Source of the DNA: Semisulcospira habei
Taxonomy: Eukaryota; Mollusca; Gastropoda; Semisulcospiridae
Assembly (NCBI GenBank): GCA_036245525.1
Contig: BTPG01000003.1
Location: forward strand, 190,373,838-190,437,837
Direction: 5' to 3'
Length of the DNA: 64,000 nt
Part shown: positions 38,980-50,847 of the stretch, one piece after another
How the letters are laid out: the number at the start of each line of letters is the position of its first letter
Numbering within the stretch: the stretch's first letter is position 1
The notes under the pieces: model-generated
What the model saw: only the letters and a program-made list of their open reading frames with translations
What the model was told of the DNA's origin: nothing
The model's database searches: none
Made by a program: the position numbers and the translations under genes

Positions 38980-39960
38980 AACTGCCACAATGTCTCTTGA
39001 CGGCACAGTTGCGGTCAATGGTGATGCTTGCAGCGATGGCTTTGACCTCATGCGCCCTGATGTGTAGCAGCTAGGCAGCATCGGTGCAGAGGTCCTGGTA
39101 GGCGGAGCATATCACCCATCGGGGCCAGGACGGAATCGTCTGGGCCGAGATGTCAGATCTACCTGGGGACAGAGGGAGAAAAAAAAGGCGGGCGCTTCAC
39201 CTGTGGAGCGGCTTGGTTCGGCACAGGTACATGCCTAAGGCTGTCACCGGTTCCAGTTGTCTGGCTTCCCGGTTCAGGCTTATCCCCATCAGCGGCTGTA
39301 CGGTGATCACCTGGGGGGTGGTCAATGGGACTGCATCTTGGCCAGGAAGGCCGGGTCCATCAGTAGCTGCACAGAGCCATCCATCCTGAACTGCAGCAGG
39401 AGGGGTGTGCCGAAGGCGCATGCAGCTCACTCTCTTTGGAGGCCATGGCAAGGGCGAGAAGAAGCAAGTCTTCTATGTTACGTCGGCCACCATGTCAGCG
39501 ATGTCTTTGCACTTGCCGGGGTCCGAGCGGCCCAAGGGTCGGGACGTGTCGGCAATGAGGTGAGGTAGCCCCTGATGGTGATCGGCGCCAAGTGCTGCTC
39601 GGCGAAGCTGGGGGGATGTCAGATCAGTAGGAGCGAGGTGTCGGTCGCTGCACCAAGACTCCAGGATTCGCCATGTTCCTTCATAGCCTCGAAGGGTCGA
39701 GGGTCTGCGGCCTGCAACGATAGCTTCCACTACTGCACTCAAGAAGCCTCTAGCGGCGAGGGCGTGCCACACCGTCTCCAGGCGTGTAGTAGGAGTCGTT
39801 CGGGACAGGAAGGTATAGCACCTGCCATAGTTGCTTGAGCATTGAGTGTGGTGGGGGGAGCCACAGAGGGGGGTCCCGTGGCGAGGTTCAGAAGGTCGGT
39901 GGTCCAAGACTTGGTCCAGCAGAACGGGGCCACTAGCAACAGAATCGCATTGCATCCCTT
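38980..39960 (-). pseudogene. DIRS copy 3 tyrosine recombinase remnant
   Basis: TRLETVWHALAARGFLSAVV and RRPSTLRGYEGTWRILESWC mark the N-terminal part. After a frameshift, TTPQVITVQPLMG (about 39320) and an IRAHEVKA-like piece (about 39055) are still visible. Frames shift several times and no complete catalytic set remains in one frame. Confidence 0.7.
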
Positions 39961-41466
39961 GTGCTTGAGCTGGACCTTGGGGACCAGCACCGTGAACGGG
40001 TAGGCAAACGCGATGAGACCTTCCCAGGCTAGGGGGGCCGGAATGGGTGAGACAAAGAGGGGCAGCTGGCGGTTCCACCTCGTCGTGAAGAGGTCGACCA
40101 GAGGAGTCTCCCACTTCGTACAGATCATCCGAAAGGTGTCTGGACGTGGCGCCCAATCGGTGTGGAGAAGTTGTTCGGGCCGCGAGAGGGAGTCTGCGAG
40201 GACATACAGAAGTCCCGGGACACGTCTCACTCGGAGAGAGATGTTGCGATCTTCACCCCACCGGAGGAGCTGGTAGAGAAGAATGCAGAGGGTGGGGAAG
40301 TGAGCCCCGCCCTGCTTCTGGGAGAAAGAGACCACAGTGGAGTTGTTGGATAGGACGAGCAGTTCCTGGCGTCCCAGGCGAGGAGGGCTTGCCAACCTGC
40401 GTGCAGCTCCAACCAGTTGATACATTAGTCCGCGAGGTCCGTGGTCCAGCTGCCGGAACCTGTGGAGAACGTCGGCAGCAGGCGCGCGTGCCAGCCAGCG
40501 CGGTTGGCGTTGACGCAGTGGGACAACTGTGGGGGGGCGGAAAGTAGGCACTTCGGTTGCGAGCCATCGGGATGCGCCCAACGGAGGAGGTGCGGGAGGG
40601 GCATCGGAAGCTTTGGTGCTCGAGTCTCGATGTCGCCAGCCGAGAGTCGCCAGTGAAGAAGTTGGGGCAGTTGAAGTGGACAAGAGTAGAGACGGCCAAG
40701 GGGGAGTAGGACCGCTGCCGCACTCATCAGGCCCAGGAGCTGCAACCACACTCTGGCGGAGACCGACTCCTGTTGAAACACTAGCCCGGCCAGGTTTGCC
40801 AACTTCTGTATCCCGGGTTCTGATCGTCTCACCAGGTTGAGGTTGGTCCGAAACTCCATGCCCAGGTGAACGAAGCGGCGGGACGGGGTGAGGTCCGACC
40901 TGCCCACGTTGACTGTGAAGCCTGTCGAGAAGGTCCAGCAAGGCGTCTCGGTCCTTCACCAAGGTGGCCGCCGCCGATTGGTTGCGCAGGGGTAGAACGT
41001 CGCGGAATTCGAAGTTGGACTCGGGGACGTCCATCCGGCCGTGGCGACGACGTTGTCCATGATGCGGGTGAAAGCTCAGGGGCTGAGGTTGAGGCCAAAA
41101 GTGAGAGCCTGAAACTGGTAGACTATGCCGCCGAAGGTGAAACGCCGAAGGCATCTGGAGGCCGGGGAAACGGGCACAAGCTGGAAGTGAGTGAAGGCCC
41201 AGGCTGACGCCTAAATCCATGGGTTGCACCGATGACCAATGGGCTCTGGCACGGAGATGAACCTGTTCAGTGCCAAAAGGTCGAAGATTGGGCGCCACTT
41301 GCCTCCGGGCTTGGGGACCAAAAGGAGGTGGCTGTAAATGGCCGGGGAGTCGTGACGCGTTGCCACCTCCGTGGTGTCCTTCTGCAACAGCGCGGCGATC
41401 TCTCTTCATAGAGCGGCTGCCGGCCTGAGCCAGTCCGAAGGGACAGAAGCCCGCACAGGGCTGCAA
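39870..41466 (-). pseudogene. DIRS copy 3 RT / RNase H remnant
   Basis: VPKPGGKWRPIFDLLALNRF is seen near 41310-41270. The catalytic box reads SNFEFRDVLPLRN where the intact copy has SNYLDDLFLRN (about 41000), so the YLDD aspartates are gone. RNase H and the following domain remain readable (ELLVLSNNSTVVSFSQKQGG, DSLSRPEQLLHTDWAPRPDT), with the first Asp of LSD changed to Asn. Several frameshifts. Confidence 0.8.
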
Positions 41467-41532
41467 CGCAGGGGGCGGCCGGGGATGGGGGGGTGGGCGG
41501 TGATGTTCGGCAGCAGGGGTGGCCAGCCACGC

Positions 41533-43029
41533 CTAGGGGGCGGGCGAGAGGAGGGTCGAACAGTCCGCAGGGCTAGACGCAGGGCCTTGCGGGCGGCTTG
41601 AAACCGGGTGGAGACGAAGCAGCAGGGCCGGAGGTCCCTGTTCGCATCCTTCACCGTCTGCCAGGTAGGATTGAAGTGGAGCGGTTCGCCGAAAGGGGCC
41701 AGACGCAGCTGCCTCCCTAGGTTCGGCAGCAGTGGGTGTGGTGTGGATGGAAGCATGGTAAGCCGCCCAGGCGGCCAGGGCTAAGGCAAGGATGTCCCCT
41801 AACAGCGGTGTGACCGACGGGCACAGGCGAGGGTGTTGCGGAAGAGGGACGCTGACCGATCCAGACCAGGTGGGAAGCAATGCCGCGAAGCGCGAAGTCC
41901 ATCTGCGCGTAGCTGTGCTGGAAGGTCCACCGCCAGGAGGGCGGTAGCGAAGCTCTGCGAGTGACCGGCGTACCAACTCTGTTGAAAGGCGATAACCAAG
42001 TCAGCCAGCCATCGGGCGTCCGAGAAGAAGAAGAAGACCCCATCCGCGCTGGATCCCTGCTGTAGGAGACCGGAGAAGGCGTCGCAAAGATCCTGGAACC
42101 AAGGGGGTTGCGGCAAGGACATGAACCTCCCGGGTGGACGAACAGCATCCACAAGGCCGAGAGCTTCCTCTTGGGGGGCGGGGAAGGGGGCAGGCTCCTG
42201 GGGGAAGAGACGAAGCGACATGGCGCACTGCCACAGCCAGGGAGCGAAGAATCTCCAACCTAGACGTCAGAAGGGCCGTCAGCAATGAAGGAGTATCCGA
42301 CGAGCGTGCGGGTGGAGAGGCCGAATGGCTAAGGAGCGCTGAAGCGGAAACGTCCGGGACAATGCTGAGGGCGTCACCATCCTCGGGAGGCATGGGAGGC
42401 CGGCGCTGAGGGTGCAAGGCGGCAGGTTCCGCCGCGACGAGGAGCAAATCAGAGGAGAGCGACTGCGAGGTGGCGAGCGGGAACGGCGAGTCCGGTAGGG
42501 CGAGCGTCCACGGGGGGAGGAGCGGTGAGGGCGAAGCTGGAGTCATGCCGAAGAAGGTAACGGGGGCGGCAGGGGTAACCCCGCCGGAGAGAGGGAGGGG
42601 AAGGTCCAGGCAGTGCGGCGGGAGGGCGATGGACTGACAGTGGAAGGGGCCACCGAGTGGGAAGCGACGACTGTAGGAACGATCCTCCGAGTCCCGCGGC
42701 CGAAGTCCAAGGCCGAGGTGTCCAGGAAACAAGGAGGGGGCGGGCGACGATGCTGAGGGTCCGGGAAGCGGAGCCGCGGAACTGCTGATGGGAGGCCATA
42801 GTCCGCGAAGAAACGCGTCAACGTGGGCTCCGTACACGCGAGCGGGCGTCCAAGGTCCAAAGCTGTGTCCGTTCTGGTGCGTTCCAAGAGTCGCCTGTCG
42901 TGGGAAGCAAGACGATGCCGCTGGTCCGGTGTCGGGTCGTTGCATGATCTCTCTCCACGTGATGCTTAGTAGATTCCGCAGAGCGGGGTGAGCGAACTCG
43001 CTGTGGGCCGGGCTTGAGCGAGCTGGCAC
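41533..43029 (-). pseudogene. DIRS copy 3 gag remnant
   Basis: Shifts through at least three frames. The diagnostic piece is DARWLADLVIAFQQSWYAGH SQSFATALL split over 42000-41950, matching DARWPTGIYMSFHQVWYAGH in copy 4. Near 41700-41600 PTWQTVKDANRDLRP matches the gag C-terminal piece of copy 2 (DTWQAVKDSNADRWPP). Confidence 0.75.
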
Positions 43030-43160
43030 GCAAGGGGGGAGTCACAGTGTGAGTCGTCAGTCCCCCAACGTCAGGGCTTGGCAACCGTTTGTTTTCCGCA
43101 GAATGGGGCGAGCGAACTCGCTGCGGACCAGACTCGAGCGAATTGGTGCGCAAGGGGGGA
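42940..43160 (-). repeat. ~115-bp repeat, two copies, in DIRS copy 3 leader
   Basis: TTCCGCAGARYGGGGYGAGC followed by GAACTCGCTG and GCGCAAGGGGGG/CACGCAAGGGGGG occurs near 42973-43038 and 43095-43160. It sits in the element leader, where copies 1 and 4 have different tandem arrays. Confidence 0.65.
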
Positions 43161-43742
43161 TCCTTCCTGTGCTGTCCCCCAACAGCAGTGTGGGTGCTTC
43201 TTCATCGGTCAGGGGCCGAGGCATGCGTGAGGCTGCGGGACGGTGGTGGACATTCAAGCCGATAGCAGCTCCAGAGCTGGGACCAGCTCCTCTACCTAGG
43301 GCGCGCAGACATCGCAGGTGCGGCCGGAGGCACAACAGGAGCAGGAGAGGCACACTGCATGCGTATCACTCGGCCACTGGAAATCGCCACATCAGGTGCA
43401 GGTGCAGACTTGACAACTAGCCATCTCGCAGAGGCTGGAGGGAGGGAAAAACCTGACACGCAGAAAGCGGGAGAGCCACACCAAGGAGCCGGTGGCCGCA
43501 CACGTCAGGAAAGGGCGCCAAGTCCGCAACCTAAGTCCCAGAGGCCCGGTAAACACGCAAACTTGCTGAAGGCACCCAGAGAAGAACCACAGAAGTAACA
43601 ACAGTTCAAGGCACCCGAGTGCAACACACACACACAGCCGGGAACCGAGGCTCGAAGTCGATTGCAGAACCGGCGCAGAACCATACACAGCCTTAGGAAA
43701 CTGCAGTGGGCTAAAACACGTCTGTACTCGACAAGCTAAGAG

Positions 43743-43913
43743 AACAAACTGGCGTATCTGCACCGGGTAGTTGCCCGGATGGGGTGGGACTACTCGGGTA
43801 CTGGGTTACGGCGCCCCTAGGTTGCCTCCATTGGTCGTATGGGTACACTCATAAGTTTTGGGCTAAAATTAGATAAGCTAGAGACCATTTCCTTATAGTA
43901 ATGGCATCGGTAA
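43743..43913 (-). repeat. DIRS copy 3 left inverted terminal repeat
   Basis: Inverse of 38428-38606. It includes AACAAACTGGCGTATCTGC at the inner edge and TAATGGCATCGGTAA at the tip. The two repeats differ at scattered sites, which suggests age. Confidence 0.85.
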
Positions 43914-44002
43914 TTTTTTTGAGGAAACAAAAGTTTCGAGATTGAACCCTGAGGTGGAAATTTGTTGTTAAGCACTGAAGACCACATTCCAGTTCAGGAC
44001 AC

Positions 44003-44155
44003 AGATTGACCATGATGGTTCAAGGGTGGTGTCGAAATAGCTTAAATTGTCACCTCCAACCAACCATAGTAGTTACAAGAAGGTCAAAATGGCTTGGTGC
44101 CTATGGGCATCCAGCTGTTCTGGCACAAACCTTGAACTATCATAGTCCAGCTGAA
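44003..44155. mobile_element. Degenerate family B palindrome
   Basis: GACCATGATGGTTCAAGGGT on the left and CTTGAACTATCATAGTCC on the right, with an interrupted core. Lies just outside DIRS copy 3. Confidence 0.5.
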
Positions 44156-44172
44156 GTAGTGTTGGGTTTTTT

Positions 44173-44408
44173 TTAACCCTTATCATTCGGAATACACCAG
44201 TGTGTGAAATAAGTTTGTCTAAATAAGTTCAAGGGTAGTTCAAGGGTAGTGCCAGAATAGCTTGGTGCCTCTAGGCACCAAGCTATTCTGGCACCACCCT
44301 TGAAATAAAGCCGTTGGTCTGTATCCTTATCTGTAAGTACTATAATGTAGCTTGCATATGGCAGTGTACAAATTTGAAGCTTTTAGCATCAGTATGATAT
44401 TGGTTAAG
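44173..44408. mobile_element. TTAA-bounded foldback MITE, family B
   Basis: Ends TTAACCCTTATCATTCGG and CAGTATGATATTGGTTAA, inverse orientation to 31498-31723. It ends 59 bases before ABTB1 exon 11. The string TTCAAGGGTAG is duplicated in the left arm. Confidence 0.85.
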
Positions 44409-44467
44409 GGCTGAACATGCTATGAGTATTCAAATTTGTCACGTTATGGGCTTGCTTCTATTTCCAG

Positions 44468-44668
44468 TTGTCCGGGGATGCAGTGTATGATGTGCTGTGT
44501 GCAGCGGACATGTATTTATTGCCGGGACTGAAACGGCAATGTGGGGTGGCCCTGATGCGCATGATCGAGGTGGATAATGTGGTGTGGATGGTTCGCACTG
44601 CACGTCTCTTCTCTCTCCCACGGCTGGAGGCCCAGTGTGCTGAATTCATTGCTGCCAACATCGCTGAA
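44468..44668 (+). CDS. ABTB1: ABTB1 exon 11 (end of BTB 2, following helices)
   Basis: A 201-nt phase 0-0 exon with acceptor CTATTTCCAG and donor GTAAGTG. It reads LSGDAVYDVLCAADMYLLPG, LKRQCGVALMRMIEVDNVVW, then RLEAQCAEFIAANIAE. ADMYLLPGLKR is the strongest BTB 2 signature of ABTB1. It lies between the antisense DIRS-like element and the fourth one. Confidence 0.96.
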
Positions 44669-44702
44669 GTAAGTGTATGCCTAGTGTGCAAAGGCCGTTG
44701 GG

Positions 44703-44890
44703 CCTGTGAGGTAGGTTCAGTGCAAGACCAGTATGTCTCAGAGCCTTTATCGATATCTAACCCATCTTTGCCAAGTGCCCCAGGAACATGGACACAAGGT
44801 GATGTCAGCAAGAGGCATAGATCCTCATGAGCCCCCACAGTTGCAGGGGCTCATGAGGTTCTATGTCTCTTGCACTTGGATCATGTTCAC
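44703..44890 (+). repeat. Duplicate of exon 10 donor region plus family C MITE
   Basis: TGTGAGGTAGGTTCAGTG, then GACCAGTAT.TCTCAG and CCCCAGGAACATGGA, match 37969-38195 in order. The copy includes the last codons and 5' splice site of ABTB1 exon 10, and it now lies in the next intron, ending where DIRS copy 4 begins. The family C hairpin is at 44809-44874. Confidence 0.75.
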
Positions 44891-44908
44891 TTTGTTTTTT
44901 CAAAATAC

Positions 44909-45094
44909 ATTATCGATGGCATTACTTTATGGAACACACTCTATAGCCTATAGATTTCAGCCTAAACAAAGTTGTGTCCCCTGCACAACTGGGGAGGAGA
45001 CACGGGGATCCATGCCTAGGAGCACCGGGTGGCCTCCCATTACCACCCTATCCGGTCAGGTGTTGGGCGAAAACCCGCCAGTTTCACTCTTAGC
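44909..45094 (+). repeat. DIRS copy 4 left inverted terminal repeat
   Basis: Inverse of 50976-51161. It contains GTTGTGTCCCCTGCACAAC and GGGTGGCCTCCC, and ends CCAGTTTCACTCTTAGC. Confidence 0.88.
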
Positions 45095-45769
45095 TCGACC
45101 GTGGGTGGTCGTGTTTTGGCCTTACTCTTGTTTACAATCGGTTTCGTCTGTCTTGTGCTTGGATTATACTGTGGAATTTTACGTTGGCTTTTGCCTCGTG
45201 GAGTCAGTTGTGACTAGTACTGAACTCGTCTTCGTTTTCGATGTGAGTTTTATGCCTTCAGTGGACTCCTGCGTGTGGGCTTGTTCCGACCAGTGCTTCA
45301 GTCTGGTGCTTGAATTATTCTGTGAACTCTTATGTTGGCTGCGGCCTCGTGTAGTCGGCTTGTGACTTTCGGAACTCTTCTTCCTTATCGTGTATGCCGA
45401 TTGGAGTGAGTTCTACGGCCCTTCAGTGAACTCTTCCCTGCGGGCTGTGTGCGGCAGACGATATGGCAACTTCGCGTTTGAGGACCTGCCTTCATTGCAG
45501 GGATTTCCAGTGGCCCTCGGACTCTCACGACGCCTGCCTCCCGTGCTTGGGCTGCTCTTCCGACCGAACCTGTGAGGTGTGTGTCATTTGGAGAGAGGAC
45601 CGTTGGTCCCATCTTGGGATTTCTACAGACACGACCGTCCTTCCCGGCTCCAGCAGGCTCCCCTGACTTCTCTGCCCGATGTCGTCGCTCCGTCGGCTCG
45701 TGGGGTCCCCCTTCACTCTGTCGTTCAGGCCATCCGGCCCACAGGTAAGTCCGTTTCTTATACCCTAAC

Positions 45770-45881
45770 CGCGCAGAAGCTCCCTCCCCGCTCTGAGTCT
45801 TCCGAGCAGGGCAGGCGAGATTTAGAGCACGCCCCCCCACGCTCCGTTTCTTCCGAGCGTGGCCCAAGCACCATGGTATTG

Positions 45882-45915
<34 letters not shown>

Positions 45916-46610
45916 CCCCCGATCCGATTTGTCCGGGCAGGCCCGCCGAGCATACATCCCCCCCCCCCCCCCCCCCATGCTCCGATTCATCTGAGCGGGC
46001 CCGGCGCAAACAAAAGATGAGAGGGGAGAAAAATAGAAAGAGAGAAAGAGGTAGAAAGACATTATGCTCACGCTCTGACTCATCCGAGCGTGACCCGGGA
46101 GCGATAGACGTGCTGCTCCGAGCTGTCCGAGCGGGCCCGGCGAGCCACACTTACGTGCACCCCACCCCCCGCTCCCTGCTCCGATTCTTCCGGGGGCCCG
46201 GCGCGACTCATACATGCTCCCCCCACGCTCTGTTTCATCCGAGCATGGCCCGCGAGCCCCTGTTTTGCTTCCCCCCCCCCCCCCACTCAGTTTCTTCTGA
46301 ATGGTCCCAGCGAGCCCTTATTTTGTCCCCCCCCCCCCCCTCCCCCCTGCTCCGATTCTTCCGGGCGGGCCAGGTGAGACTTAGTCGCGCTCCCCCCACG
46401 CTTCGATTCATCTGAGCATGGCCTGCGAGCTCCTTCTATGCTCCCTCCCTGCTTCGATGCTTCCGAGCGGGCCTGGCGAGCCACTTTACCCCCCGCTCCG
46501 AATTTTCCAGGTGGGCCCGGAGAGACTTAGAGTCGACTTCGCAGGATCAGATCCGGCGGGCGGCTCCTAAGCTCCCCCCCCCCCCCCCCCCCTGCTCGGG
46601 GTCTCCCGAG
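45770..46610 (+). repeat. Poly-C / CTCCGATTC minisatellite in DIRS copy 4 leader
   Basis: A degenerate unit of roughly 50-70 bases: CCCCC(n), then GCTCCGATTCTTCCGAGC, then GGGCCCGGCGAGC. About a dozen copies between 45790 and 46610 with long C runs (for example 45886-45914, 45957-45976). The long + and - frames through it (DSSERA / PPPPPP, GGGGG) are artefacts. Confidence 0.8.
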
Positions 46611-47219
46611 TGAGGTCGGCGAGCTGGGGATCCCCTTCCACCTCCCTTCATTCGGTCGGAGCGCGGTCCCCGGCGCCCACAATCCCCTCTCCGACCACGC
46701 GTATTAGGTGACACTGGCAACCTCCCTTCCTCCCACCATGCGGCTAGTAGGGGTCTCCTGGAGCCCGTCCTTGCCTCCGTCCATCGTTCTACCATGGTCC
46801 CTCGTTCCCCACGACGCTCTTCCTTGCAGGCTTCATGTTTGGCTCCACCTGTCCCTCGCTCGCATCATGGCCCCTCGCTTTCAGCAGACTCACTCTCGCG
46901 GAGTCGGTCGGCCCTCCTTTTGGCTCCGCGCGACAGGTGTTCTATGGACCTCGATCCGGACACCCTCAGCTTGCATCCAGGGGACTCCGCTTTGGCTATT
47001 TTCCTTCGGGACTCTCCCTCTGGCTGCCCCGCCCCCTGCTCGGCTGCTTCATCGGTTTCCTCCACTTCCCCGGCTGACGGACCTACGCTGGGCTCCCAGA
47101 CCATCCGTTCCCTCGAAGAATCGCCCCATCTTATCTCTGCCTTCCTCCCGCCTGACTTCTGCCCGCGTCACCCCCCGTGAAGAGGCAAGCTTCCACCATG
47201 GTTGATGCGCAGAGGCCTG

Positions 47220-47781
47220 CCTAACGTTGCAAGTCACTTCCTCAGCCGGCCGGCTTCCAGGTTCTCGCAGAAGCTTTCTCTACGCGGCTCCGCCAGGACA
47301 GCTTCAGCGACAACGGCTTCTTCATGGACGCGCGGTGGCCCACCGGTATCTACATGAGCTTTCACCAGGTTTGGTATGCGGGACACTCCCAAGCCTTCTC
47401 CGTTTCTCTCCCACCCTGGATTCAGCAGCCTTCACTCTGGCGGGGGGTCGTGGGGCGGTCCAGAACGCTTGGCCTCGCCCTCTGGACAAGATTGCGACAC
47501 TGGTCCGGAATTCACTGGCATGTTCCGGGTTCTTGGAGCTGGCAACTCAAGCGGTGCTGCACGGTTTGGAGGACACTTGGGACCTGGAGGCTTCATCCCC
47601 GCTCCGTGACTTCCTTTCCATCCTTGTGGCTGCTAACCGGGCCGCTTACCACTCGTCCACTAATGCCATGGTGACGGCTGCCAACTGTGACCTCTGGCAT
47701 CGGGACTCCCTCCTGCGCCTCTGCTCGGTTCTTCCCAAGACCGTGAAGACACAGCTCCATCAGGCCCCACTCGGAGGTTAG
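47220..47781 (+). pseudogene. DIRS copy 4 gag remnant
   Basis: Includes DNGFFMDARWPTGIYMSFHQ and VWYAGHSQAF in one frame and NSLACSGFLELATQAVLHGL ... AANCDLWHRDSLLRLCSVLP in another. The C-terminal APLGG is followed by an in-frame TAG (47779-47781), whereas copy 2 reads on through GGPLLFGDTW. The upstream gag (46700-47220) is also frameshifted. Confidence 0.75.
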
Positions 47782-47788
47782 CAGCTTT

Positions 47789-49870
47789 TTGGGGACACTT
47801 GGCTGTCCGTCAAGGAAGCGTCCAAGGATCTGTGGCCCTCTACAGCGACGCCTGGCGCTCGCTGTTCCCAGAAGACCCATGGATCCTCTCGACCGTTTCG
47901 ACAGGCCTACAGTTATTGTTCCATCCCCTCCGCCGTTGCGCAGGTCCCCCCATTGGATCCAGTCTTCAGACGACCTGGTCCAGGCAGACGCTCTTCGAGG
48001 AGAAGTAGCTGCCTTGCTCAGCAAGGCAGCGACAGAGATAGTCTCCATCCGACTCGACTCTCTGACATTTTACAACCGCCTCTTTGTCGTCCCCAAGCCA
48101 GGCGGCAAGTGGCGTCCGGTCATCGACCTGTTGGCGCTAACAATTACCTTTCTCCGCCTCGCTTTCAGATGGAGACGGCCAGGATTCTTCGCGCAGCTGT
48201 TCGGCTGATGGACTGCACTATCAGCCTCGACCTGTTGGACGCTTATCTGCACATGTCCATTCTTCCATCATCATGCCATTATCTATGCCTTGCCTTTGGT
48301 GGGATTGTATACCAGTTCCGAGCCCTCCCCTTTGACCTCAACATCAGTCCCTGGGTATTCCCGAGGCTCCTCGGCGCAGTGATGGCCAGCTTCCAACAGC
48401 AATCCTTGAGTCCGGCCTCCAATTATTGGGACAACCTGCTGCTGCGCAACCCGATCACCACGGCTCTGGAAGAGGACAGAGATAAGCTGCTCTTTCTCCT
48501 TTGCCGGCTCGGGTTTTAGTCAATCCGGACAAGTCAGATCTCACCCCTTCGCGCCGGTTTATTCACTTGGGAATGGAATTCCTGAGGGACCTCAACCTGG
48601 TCCGCCTGCCGGCAATGCGGCGGCAGAAGATCGCCGAGCTCGCCCGTCAGATGGAGTTAGGAGTCTCATTCCCGCCCAGGGTCTGGCTTCAGCTCCTGGG
48701 ACTGCTCAGCGCAGCAGCGGATCTGTTACCCCTCAGCAGACTCTATGCCCGCCCGCTTCGGCTCCACCTTCTCCTACACTGGCGCCCCTCCTCTGGCGCC
48801 CTGACTGATCCGGTTCCTGCTCTTCCGCTGGTCCGCCCCCACCTCCAGAGGTGGTCGGACCTCTTGTGGCTGGCGACAGGTGTGCCCCTTCACTCCCCTC
48901 CACCCCGGTGGTTCATCTGCACTGACACGAGCCAATCGGGGTGGGGCGCGCACCTGTTTCGGCCTCAGGCCTTTGGCCCCAGGAGCTCACGGACAAACAC
49001 ATCAACTGGTGGGAGTTGAAGGCGGTGTGGTTGGCCTTACCACCTGACAAGAGACGCTGGCCCACCTGGAGGTCCTCGTACTCTCGGACTACTCGACAGT
49101 GGTGGCCTATATACACAACCAAGGGGGCGCTCGCTCCCCTTCACTGTGCATCCTCCTTACCATCTTCTGCTCTGGTGCAGGGACCGGGGCATTGCGCTTC
49201 GAGCCCGCCACATCCCGGGCCACCTGAACGTGGTCGCAGTGGCCCTGTCCTGCCAGCTTCTCTACACGAAGTGGTCTCTGCACCCAGACATCTTTCGCCT
49301 GATCTGCTCGCGATGGGAGACGCCGCTAGTCGACCTTTCTGCCACCAGGTGGAACAACCAGCTACCTTTTTTTTGTCTCGCCCATCCCGGACCCACTCGC
49401 CTGGGTGGTGAACGCACTCTCCATTCCTTGGGACGGATTGTTTGCGTATGCCTACCCCCCATCCGTTCTGGTGCCGAAGATCCTGCGGAAACTTCAGGGA
49501 TGCTCCGCGGTTCTCTTGCTGGTGGCCCCCTTCCGTTGGACCAAGAGCTGGACCACAGACCTACTCGCTCTAGCGACGGACCCACCACTGGAGCTTCCCA
49601 CCCCACCCTCGATGCTCAAGCAGCGCCGTCAGGCTCTCTTCCTCCCGTGTCCGGAGCGCCTCCTCCTACACGCTTGGAGGTTGTCTGGCGGGCCCTCACC
49701 ACTAGAGGTTTCTCGGGTGCGGCAGTTGCGGCAACCCACAGAATGTTTACCAGGATGGTCTACGGAGGCAAGTGGCGGGTCTTCCAGTCGTGGTGCACCA
49801 CCCAGCGGCTCCCCCCCCCCCCCCCCACGGATCTGACTGCCCCCCAACTGGCGGAATTCTTCCTGTGCCT
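47789..49870 (+). pseudogene. DIRS copy 4 RT / RNase H remnant
   Basis: FYNRLFVVPKPGGKWRPVID is clear (about 48070-48130); the frame then shifts before METARILRAAVRLMDC. The active-site box reads SNYWDNLLLRN (about 48420), not SNYLDDLFLRN, so one catalytic aspartate is Asn. A stop follows RLGF (48517-48519) and the thumb resumes as DKSDLTPSRRFIHLGMEFLR. RNase H reads FICTDTSQSGWGAHL, then breaks. The domain after it (SIPWDGLFAYAYPPSVLVPK) is intact near 49420. Confidence 0.82.
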
Positions 49871-50741
49871 CTTCGGCGACCCAGGCTTAGCACCAGTTAC
49901 CATCAGGGGTTACCGCGCCAAGATTGCGGACCCTTCGCCACCTGGGACACCCGGATTCAGGTGCTTGCAAAGATCTTTCGGACCTGTTGGCTCATTTTGA
50001 TCTCCGACGCCCAGTCTCCCGTTCGCTCATCCCTAGGTGGGATCTCGCCTGGGTACTGACCTGGCTAAATTCGGTCCGCTTCGAACCCCTGCCCTTGGCA
50101 CGGTTTGCCAACTTGACCCGGAATTCGTGTTCCTCCTAGCCCTCGCCACAGCATCCTGCGTAAGCGAGCAGCATGCGCTCTCAGTACGCCCCGCGTGTTT
50201 GCAGTTTGGAGCAGATGGCTCGGCTCAGCTGCTCACCAACCCGTCCTTTCTGGCCAAGAACCGACCTCCCTCGGCTGCGCCCCACATGCTGACCATTCGT
50301 TCGCTCAGAGGGACGGATCAATCCTGTGGGTTGCGACAACGGGACCGGTCCAGGCACTGAAGATTTACCTGCGTCGCACAAAGCCGTCCGCCAAGGGCGC
50401 TCCCGCCTTTCCTACCACTTTCGCCAGGCAGGCCGGATATCTCAGCCCAGATGCTGTCGTCCTGGCTGCGGTGGGTGATTCGGTCAGCCTACCAAGACCT
50501 CGCCCCGGACGGGGATGGACGGTTACCTATCCGGGCGCATGAGGTGCGAGCAGTGGCCACCAGCATGGCCTTTGACTGCAACCGCTCTGCTAAAGGCATT
50601 GTGGTGGTGGTATGCTGGCATGCAGACTCCACCTTCGCCTGCTTCTACCTCCGCGACCTATCCGACCAGCATGACTCCCTGGCCCTGGTGGGTGACATCT
50701 CCGCGGCCCAGCACTCCCTCCGCGCGCCGCAGGCACCTTAG
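49570..50741 (+). pseudogene. DIRS copy 4 tyrosine recombinase, frameshifted
   Basis: Pieces in different frames: TRLEVVWRALTTRGFSGAAV (about 49670), GACKDLSDLLAHFDLRRPVS (about 49960), ATASCVSEQHALSVRPACLQ (about 50150), and a final frame with IRAHEVRAVATSMAF and HADSTFACFYLRDL. The catalytic Arg of A(T)ASRVSE is Cys here, so the enzyme would be dead even without the frameshifts. Stop at 50739-50741. Confidence 0.82.
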
Positions 50742-50847
50742 ATACGTCTTAGCTGAAATCGTCGGGAGTGCTTTTTGGGGGCCTGCGGTGGAAGTTAATT
50801 ACAGGGGGTTACGGGGCAGCACCCACCTCCTCTTCGTTCTTCCATAT

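Larger units (their letters stand above)
38380..43931 (-). mobile_element. DIRS-like retrotransposon copy 3 (antisense to ABTB1, decayed)
   Basis: About 5.55 kb in the ABTB1 intron after exon 10, in the opposite orientation. ITRs lie at 43743-43913 (element left) and 38428-38606 (element right), with the ICR at 38644-38750. Its ends read TTACCGATGCCATTACTATA, a different subfamily from copies 1 and 2. Order on the minus strand: leader, gag, RT, RNase H, recombinase, all frameshifted. Confidence 0.9.

Noticed and set aside
45385..46415. ~276-codon frames on both strands through 45385-46415
   Set aside because: They consist of Pro/Gly runs and SSER/DSS repeats from the poly-C minisatellite in the DIRS copy 4 leader.
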